Of a stretch of 64,000 nucleotides of DNA, positions 57,578 through 64,000 are shown in pieces (within the stretch, counting starts at the first letter, position 1; each line of letters opens with the position of its first letter). The stretch is from positions 4,229,308 through 4,293,307 of the forward strand of contig OU015495.1 in NCBI GenBank assembly GCA_907164885.2, in the 5' to 3' direction. The notes below the pieces were generated by a model. It had not been told where the DNA came from. It saw nothing but the letters and a program-made list of their open reading frames with translations, and did no database searches. The stretch comes from Dolomedes plantarius. Taxonomy: Eukaryota; Arthropoda; Arachnida; Araneae; Dolomedidae. The translations under genes and the position numbers were made by a program.

Positions 57578-58347
57578 CTAGGGGCTTCGACCCTAGGCTC
57601 GCTACGCTCGCTCCTCTGGTGAATCAAGTGAATGAATGACTCAATACTTGTTTACAGCGATTGAGTCATTCATTTGTTTACAGTTGAAGCTTCCCCCCCC
57701 TCCCGGCGAAATGGATGAAGCCCGGGTAGATGGGGGGTATAAGCCCGGATGAAGATGGGTGAAAAATCGGATCTTCTTTCAATCCTTCTGCAAAGCAAGC
57801 GAATGAGAAGTATTTCTTTAAAATTCAATTAAAAATCGAAATTTTAAGATAGAGACTTGAAATGAAGTTTATATGAATGAGAAAGCTTTCATCTTCCAGT
57901 TGATATAAATATTTTCTTTGTAACATAATAAGTCTGATAGCATCGAATTTATATATCTCGAAACGCATAAATTTTTCCAAAAAGTGGGTTTTCAATTTTA
58001 ATAAAAATATCAGTCTGTTTTAAATTATTTTTAAACAAATGAGATCTTGTTTGAAGGAGAAATGTCTGTAGTCTTAGATTGTAAAAAAAAAAAATTCTAC
58101 GATCCTTTTTTGGCGAGTTATCGTAATCTGAACATGAAAAAGTCAATATTTTCCCACAAAACATAAAATAAAAAAAAACTTAAAGTCCGAATATGAGACA
58201 TGTCTTACTTTCGTCCCCACATTATTCTGCATCGATTGGTATCGGTCTCGACCCTATACCCCCAGCAGTTTCGGAGGAGATAGCGTGACAAGCTTTTGAC
58301 AGCGGCGGCGGCGGCTGCTGCAGCGGCAGTTAGTTTTTTTTAGAATA
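57578..58347 (-). mobile_element. Reversed Helitron, copy B of a tandem pair
   Basis: On the minus strand it ends CCTAGGGTCGAAGCCCCTAG followed by T, directly against the start of copy A. The body 57812-58347 repeats 57055-57577 closely. A GCGGCGGCGGCTGCTGCAGC triplet run near 58300 lies at the start side. Lacks the region that carries the tRNA-like module in copy A. Confidence 0.72.
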
Positions 58348-58796
58348 GAGAGTAAGATTTATTAAATGCTGATCACGGGATTTCTTTTTCTGGTACTTCA
58401 GATAAATTTATCGTCACGTCCATAACAATGAAATAGACAAAAAAAAATTTCCTTTGCTAATGCGGCAGACGATTGGACATTATCCAAAAAAATATTAAAA
58501 TACAGTAAAAGATATGTTTCTAAAACTGTACTATATTAACTATAATACCTGTATATTCTTTAGTATGTCCTGTTAGATTTAATTTGAATATTTTCTTCTA
58601 CATTATTTTGTCTACAAAAATATCACTTACGATTTTTTTTATAAATATATATATTTTTCTTACATCAATTGTATACATTGATCGTCGTAAGTATTAGACA
58701 CATATATATATTTATTTTTTTTTCCATTAATTGCATACATTGACCGTTGTATTTAATTTGAATGTACTCCATAGCGAAGTGCGGGTTTTCAGCTAG

Positions 58797-59018
58797 TATT
58801 CATATAAAATTTTAAAAAACGCCTCTGAGTCCAATCATCCAGGCATATTGCTAATGCTTCCATTGTCAAAGAATACTCGTGTTCGAACAAGAAAAGGCTA
58901 CCTCCTTTCACTCAGCTTAAGTACGGTGTTTGGTCTTATTTCTGTTGCAGTATAAAATACTTAGCCCATGACAGTTTTGAATGGTATCTAATTCTTTAAA
59001 TCTGTAGGAACAGCTTCT
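58797..59018. other. No gene recognised
   Basis: Short spacer; nothing recognised. Confidence 0.5.
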
Positions 59019-59579
59019 ATATAGGACCCCATTGGCGATATTTTGTATTGGCGACTTTGTCGTCTAGCCATTGTATTTGTCGTCTAGCCATACATCGCAT
59101 CGTTAATATCGTATGAATTACATAGAAATTTAATTTTGCAAAATATAAATATAAAAATATACAATATAGATTAAGAATAATACAATTAGGAAGATAGCAT
59201 AAACTTTGTAGATCCAGAAATTATAGATAAATCTACACGGAAAGGCATGGTTAAATAAAAATAATAAAAAAATAAATAAATAAGTAAAAAAGCGTGCAAC
59301 CTGGTTTGCGTGAAGTGGCTGTGGTAGGGTTTCCGAAACGAATTCTGTGTATACCAAATTATCAATATACGAATTCTACTATACCAAAGCTGTTCCAACG
59401 GGATACGAAGTTGATAATGGCGTATTCCATCGGGTTACAATCTGGAAAATGGTTTATTTTTAGTTTAAAACACAAGCGACTGTGGCAGAGTTGCCGAAAC
59501 GAATTCTGGGATACCATATGCGCCAAATATAAAATATAAAAAGTCGCCAATACAAAATATCGCCAATGGGGTCCTATAT
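59019..59579. mobile_element. TIR element with ~37-bp perfect ends, family unknown
   Basis: ATATAGGACCCCATTGGCGA and following bases at 59019-59057 are mirrored at 59541-59579. Inside, a ~45-bp direct repeat (GGCTGTGGTAGGGTTTCC at ~59319 and GCGACTGTGGCAGAGTTGCC at ~59476, both followed by GAAACGAATTCTG) gives the interior a two-part build. No coding content and no clear target duplication. Confidence 0.7.
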
Positions 59580-60539
59580 CGGAGCTGTACCAAATTGGAA
59601 GATTTAACCTGCTATTTCAATTGCTTACATATCGCAGCATGAATAGATCATCCTGCAGATTTTAGGCCCATCAGTTTCTGTTACTGCATTGAAACTTCCA
59701 AAAACATCCGCTCATACGCATGGCTATCTATATACATGGATGTGTTTCTTAATGAGAGAATCAAATTCTGATATTAGCTTTCCGATTTTACACATACATG
59801 ACGCCAAATATTTAATTTTCTTTCCACTTTACGCAACTCTGCCTCTTTTCAATTTAACTCGTACTAAATTGCAGAGCATAGTGAAATTTCTTACCCACTT
59901 GAAAAACACCCATCGTGGTGTTGGCATAAAAAATAAATAAATATCAATCTCTCGCAGAACGATGACGCCTATGGCTTGCGAACAGTACGTTCTCTTGATA
60001 AAAATTGGATTGTCGAAAAACAAGCATTTTTTTGACAAAGCTACGGAGGAATTTCACTTTTCTGCCTATCATTTACAAAATGATTATATAATTGAATATA
60101 TATGCTAAAATGCGCTTCCGTAGCATATTCTCATATCGCTTCTACTTCGGTCCTCCGCAGTGCTTTGACTAACGACCGCACGAGTTATAAGCATAAATAC
60201 CTCGGGGGGAATTTCATGAAAGGACCCGATTATTTGCATTTAGATGAAAGACATTTTAAATGCAGCCAATGAATTTTGAATAGCAGTTTCATTCTGTGGG
60301 AATAATGGCTTGGATGGAATATCTTCGCATTCGTTACACGGAATTTAACTTTCGTGTTTTTAATATGTGTCGGTTACGCTCGAAGGTCCAAAGCAGGTGA
60401 AACAATTTTGGACGAAATATTTCTTTTAAGAAATAAATTGCTTTGTTTGTTATAAAATTAATCATAAATTATACCAAGATCATTGTCAAATCTGTGCATT
60501 TTATATGAGCAGCAATCTTATTAATATCTTTTACTTACA
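59580..60539. other. AT-rich stretch without a recognised gene
   Basis: Short frames only; nothing recognised. Confidence 0.5.
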
Positions 60540-60654
60540 CTTACACTTATACATACATACACACATACATACATACATACTTACTTACTTGCTTACTTGA
60601 TTGCTTACTTATTTACTTACTTACTTACTGACTGACTGACTGACACTGACACAC

Positions 60655-60711
<57 letters not shown>
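60540..60711. repeat. Compound microsatellite
   Basis: Successive runs of CATA, CTTA, CTGA, CA and TA repeats ending exactly at the Tc1 left end. Confidence 0.95.
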
Positions 60712-62263
60712 CACTGCTCAAAAAAATTAGGGGAGCAAGCAAAGAACTTATGAAAACCGTGCGAGACAGCCACGTATTGGCATAAAATGAATAGTACACG
60801 CATATTAATGCGCAATACAGAAAAAAAGACGCAAAAAAATTTGTAATTAAGCTTTAATTCTTTGAAAATATGGAAAAAACATGAAAAGATGAATTAGGGC
60901 AACAATTTGGTTACATGTAAACGATAAAAAAGTATTGTTTAGAAATGATGCAAGATTTTTAATATGGCGTGTGGTCTCCTCGAACAGCTTAGACTGCTGC
61001 ACACCTGTTTTACATGGATGCGATGATGTTATCGATAAGACTTTAGGGAATACTGTTCCACTCCTCAAGAAGTGCAATCTCCAAGTCTCGGGGAGTAAAA
61101 GGAGACCTTGGTCTCGCAGCAATGCGTCGTCCGAGCATGTCCCAAACATGCTCGATTGGATTCAGGTCAGGAGAGCACGCTGGCCATTCCATACTCTGTA
61201 TTGTTTCAGCTTCAAGCATGTTCTCCACAAGACGAGCTGTATGCGGTCTGGCATTATCATGCTGGAAAACACAGGAATCTCCAAGGGCTGCAGCGTAAGG
61301 TATGACATGAGGTCTCAGTATCTCGTTTGCATACCTTCGGGCCGTCAAAGTACCATTCCGAATGATATGCAGGTCCGTACGTCCACCTATGCTGATTTCA
61401 CCCCATACCATAAAACCAGCTCGTCTGTATTGTGACCTTTCACGAGCGAATGTGGGGTTATTTCAAGTGCCCCTTTCCCTCCATACCAAAACACGTCGGG
61501 TGTCACACTCCAGACTGAATCGGGACTCGTCTGTAAACAGCACTTGGCTCCAATCATGTTGCTCCCAATCTCGATGTTCAGCAGCCCATCTTCTTCGGGA
61601 CGCACGGTGGCGTGAGGTCAAATGAATGTAGACCATTGGCCTACGTGCATAGAGACCTCCCTGATGAAGCCTATTACGTACTGTTTGGCTGGACACCCTT
61701 CGTCCTGTTGCCAAGAGCAACTGTCTTTGCAGCTGAGTAGCATTGTCTGTTCTGTTTCGACGAGCTGTTAACAGTATATACCGGTCATCAGTTGCTGTAG
61801 TGGCGCGTGGCCGATCTTGCCCTGGTCGACGTCTAACATTCCCTGTTTCTTGGAATCGATTCCACAGCCTTGCAACGACACTTTTGGCGACTTCAACAGA
61901 GTCCGCGACACTACGTTGTGTTTGCACGGATTCAAGTCTGCCTATAATACGCCATGCCATGGATTCCGGTAAATCAAGTTGTTGAGGCATTTTCAAGTCA
62001 CCTTTCTTCAAAAAGAATAACTGAGCAATCGAATTTCACAGTTAAGGCAGTGAAACAGACGTTTCTGCAACATCCCGATTTCCGCCCTTATGTTCTTTTT
62101 TCTGGTTTTTGACGTCATGAACTTTGATTTGCATATGAAGTTTTCTTTTTCTGTTTCCTGCTAGGCTTTAAGTTATGGATGATTTATTTTATGTTACTTA
62201 TCGGTGTAAGTATTTGCGTAATTTCGTTAAAACCATGTGCTCCCCTAATTGTTTTGAGCAGTG
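60712..62263 (-). mobile_element. Nearly complete Tc1 transposon in a TA microsatellite
   Basis: 1552 bp. Left end CACTGCTCAAAAAAATTAGG; right end on the minus strand CACTGCTCAAAACAATTAGG. TA at both borders (60710-60711 and 62264-62265), with TA repeats continuing outside. Transposase on the minus strand, uninterrupted except for point stops. Confidence 0.93.
60959..61990 (-). pseudogene. Tc1 transposase, full length, four in-frame stops, no frameshift
   Basis: From MPQQLDLPESMAWRIIGRLE (Met at 61990) to RGDHTPY and stop (60959-60961) the whole gene is 344 codons in one frame, the normal Tc1 length. Visible: paired-like helix-turn-helix (RSVADSVEVAKSVVARLW), second DNA-binding domain (NATQLQRQLLLATGRRVSSQ), FTDESRF (first Asp), QHDNARPH (second Asp) and SPDLNPIEHVW (Glu) with 34 residues between the last two, so DD34E. 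Stops lie at 61463-61465 (TGA), 61043-61045 (TAA), 61010-61012 (TAA) and 60989-60991 (TAA). A second upstream Met (62011) exists, but MPQQ fits the family better. Confidence 0.92.
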
Positions 62264-62553
62264 TATATATATATATGTAGACTTTCCTGTCTACGTGGCG
62301 GCGTCTAGGGGGTGTCTAAGAACAACACACTTGAATCATAAATCAACCAGACTTGTTAAAACTTAACAATAATCGTTTATTAATGGAGATACCAATTATG
62401 AGATGCCGGAGAGCCTACTTTACTGTCTCCGGTACAATATGACAATAATCACGGGATAGCTTCGCTTCCCTTCAACAGAACAAAATATTGGGCAATTTCT
62501 CGCTCCCGTCAAATACACCACAACGCAGGCCTTGACTCGCCCCGTTCGAATTA

Positions 62554-63281
62554 CAGGTAGACCTCTTACAGCACGGCATCTTACAACACGGTTTCGCTCT
62601 AACACGATAAAAAAAATTGCGAATACCTTTCTACAACACTGTACTTCTACAGCACTAGATAACATGATTTTTGTTTAACACATTTAAAAATAAAATTCCT
62701 TAAAATAAAGACGGGAAGGAATAATGAACTATAGTGGCTTTACATGAAAATGTATAAACAAATTACAATTTATTCATTTATAACGCTATTCCGATGTCAT
62801 AGCGGAAAGCGTCATGCACAGTTCACACGTGTGACGTAATACCCCCACGTAGACGAAAGCCCTTGTGTAAGAACCAGCAAACAAACCAAAATTACAGATT
62901 TTTTAAAGAGGATAGAAGGTGCAAAATATCTAAATGATGAAAAAGTTTCTGAAAGTGAAGGTGATATCGTTCAACCGAAAAAACGTTCTCGTTTGACCGT
63001 GTACTGAGCAGTGATGAGGAAGAAATTTATTAAATTAAGGTCGCATTAAATGAAAATAATATTTTTTATATTGTTTTTTCGTTTTGTGTTATACATACAT
63101 TTATATTTTTAATAAAAATTAGGTTGTTTATATGGAATTTTTAAAATAAAAATATTTCTTTAAATAAGTTTTCAGGACGTAACCCCCCCTTTTTGTACTG
63201 GCTCTGGGTATCATATAACACGGTTTCACACAACACGGCATTTCTAGGAACCTATCTACCGTGTTATAGGAGGGTTGCCCG
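62554..63281 (+). mobile_element. pogo/Tigger deletion derivative
   Basis: 728 bp. Left end CAGGTAGACCTCTTACAGCA, right end on the minus strand CGGGCAACCCTCCTATAACA; about 17 of 23 end bases match in register. TA at both borders (62552-62553 and 63282-63283). AACACGG words recur inside both ends. It contains only a C-terminal transposase piece. Confidence 0.75.
62873..63033 (+). pseudogene. Tigger transposase C-terminal remnant
   Basis: The frame reads TSKQTKITDFLKR, then an acidic spacer and IVQPKKRSRLTVY up to a TGA at 63005-63007. A shifted frame continues RVLSSDEEEIY to a TAA at 63031-63033. KQTKITDF near the end is a usual Tigger C-terminal signature. The DNA-binding and DDE domains are deleted. 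Confidence 0.65.
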
Positions 63282-63582
63282 TACAATCCCTCTCTCGTGC
63301 CTCTCGCACGGAGTCCAAAACACAACCTCCCCCTCTGGAGGTCTGCACTTCTCTCAGCTAGAACCCTGCACGCCTTTCGCTTGGGGCACCAGAAAACATA
63401 TCCCTCTGTCGAGCGGCTAAGAGTCGGGGTCATTTAACCCTCTCTTTCGACCGTCCCCTCCCGCAGCCGGAGGGACAAAGGCTTGGTGCGTCTCTGGCTA
63501 CGCACAACAACAGAGAACACTACTATGGCATAAGAAGAGATTTTGCATAAATCCTACATATATATATATATATATAACTATA

Positions 63583-64000
63583 CACTAGTGGGCAAAACCT
63601 AAGGACGGATGTTTTGGTAAATGATGGCAGGCGCAGAATCGAAAGCATCAGCTTGTGGGAATTTGCATATAGGCGTGATGCAATACGAATCAAGGTGGCG
63701 ATGTAATTTTTTTATTACTGCACATGCGAGTCACGTGACGGCGTACAGATAGGTTTGCAGGTATTCGGCGCGTGCAGCCAGCGAGTGTTGGACGTTCCAT
63801 TTGAACAAAATAGAAGAACGTTGCGTTTTGGAAAGCGAGGTCAAGTCTAGCAGACATCATTTAGATGATTTTACACGCCGACGGATTGTAAAGCTGGAGG
63901 AAAGACGACAAATTACAGATGTTGATAGGGAATTCGACATCACCCACAGTGTTGTTTACAAACTTTGGGCAGCGTGTCAAACAAGTGTACAGTGTAGTAG
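63583..64000 (+). mobile_element. Tc1 transposon, left end, running off the window
   Basis: Starts CACTAGTGGGCAAAACCTAA after TA next to a TA repeat. The DNA-binding part of the transposase begins about 260 bp inside and continues past the window edge. Confidence 0.78.
63846..64000 (+). pseudogene. Tc1 transposase N-terminus, partial
   Basis: The frame reads SSRHHLDDFTRRRIVKLEER, then RQITDVDREFDITHSVVYKL and WAACQTSVQC, a paired-like helix-turn-helix of Tc1 type. No ATG is found at the expected start, so it is probably dead, but only the first ~51 codons are in view. Confidence 0.65.

Larger units (their letters stand above)
56291..58796 (+). mobile_element. Helitron with nested reversed Helitrons
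   Basis: Starts TCTATATATATAAAACAGTT and ends with a hairpin-like CTCCATAGCGAAGTGCGGG and TTTTCAGCTAG, followed by T. Its first ~350 bp match the reversed Helitron piece at 40045-40527. Compared with that copy, the sequence is broken after AATTTAA at about 56637 and resumes at about 58350 with ATTTATTAAATGCTGATCA; the gap is filled by two other Helitrons. No RepHel coding region. The base before 56291 is G rather than the usual A. Confidence 0.78.
62276..63558. repeat. Probable solo LTR split by a Tigger derivative, in a TA microsatellite
   Basis: From TGTAGACTTTCC to AAATCCTACA, with 5-base inverse termini TGTAG/CTACA and TA repeats directly outside both ends. Without the nested Tigger derivative (62554-63281) about 555 bp remain, a plausible LTR length. 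Composition differs from the AT-rich surroundings, and reversed TTTATT near 62380 suggests minus orientation. No internal region and no partner LTR here. Confidence 0.55.

Noticed and set aside
60540..60711. CRISPR-like short tandem array
   Set aside because: Simple 2-4-base microsatellite units without spacers, in a eukaryotic setting.
61108..61625. Plus-strand open frames over the Tc1 element
   Set aside because: They are shadows of the minus-strand Tc1 transposase, which shows all DD34E motifs.

Overview
This window looks like a 64-kb stretch of intergenic (or very long intronic) DNA from an AT-rich animal genome, probably an arthropod and plausibly an arachnid. The organism is inferred only from the mix of transposon families (Tc1/mariner with a DUF4817-like head, pogo/Tigger, ZBED-type hAT, piggyBac, BEL/Pao, Ty3/mdg4-type LTR elements, Helitrons, tRNA-headed SINEs) and the abundant (TA)n microsatellites. 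I recognise no host exon, rRNA gene or functional tRNA gene. Essentially all recognisable coding capacity is transposon-derived, and most of it is broken.

Layout. 1.5-3.3 kb: a decayed piggyBac element with matching ends. 4.4-10.8 kb: a pair of inverted ~405-bp repeat arms. Between them, in a TA microsatellite, sits a nearly pristine Ty3-type LTR retrotransposon (two 266-bp LTRs with one visible difference) whose single long gag-pol frame lacks the integrase catalytic core. 10.8-13.5 kb: two mariner-type remnants, one with ~165-bp terminal inverted repeats (TIRs). 14.3-17.2 kb: two non-autonomous hAT elements with perfect 8-bp target duplications. 18.1-19.4 kb: a frameshifted Tc1. 22-27 kb: SINE-like and foldback repeats and an hAT derivative. 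27.9-30.4 kb: a complete-looking hAT element with perfect 8-bp duplications and an uninterrupted 635-aa BED-finger transposase, the best candidate in the window for a functional gene.

34.46-45.70 kb is one nested structure. A Tigger element (minus strand) was invaded by a SINE (14-bp target duplication). A BEL/Pao retrotransposon (AGGAT duplication) then landed in the SINE's 3' duplication. A 3.2-kb Helitron landed in the BEL RNase H region, and a piece of a second Helitron lies inside that. Independently, a 5'-truncated Tc1 sits in the Tigger transposase.

45.7-56.3 kb: SINEs, MITEs, a short hAT derivative and two Tc1 remnants. 56.3-58.8 kb: a Helitron containing two head-to-tail copies of another Helitron in the opposite orientation. 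59.0-59.6 kb: a TIR element. 60.7-62.3 kb: an almost complete Tc1 with one continuous frame broken by four stop codons. 62.3-63.6 kb: a probable solo LTR split by a Tigger derivative. 63.58 kb to the end: the start of another Tc1.

The elements do not form a pathway. What they share is nesting, use of TA microsatellites as landing sites, and a wide range of ages. Boundaries were read by eye from terminal repeats and target duplications; no alignment or database search was run.
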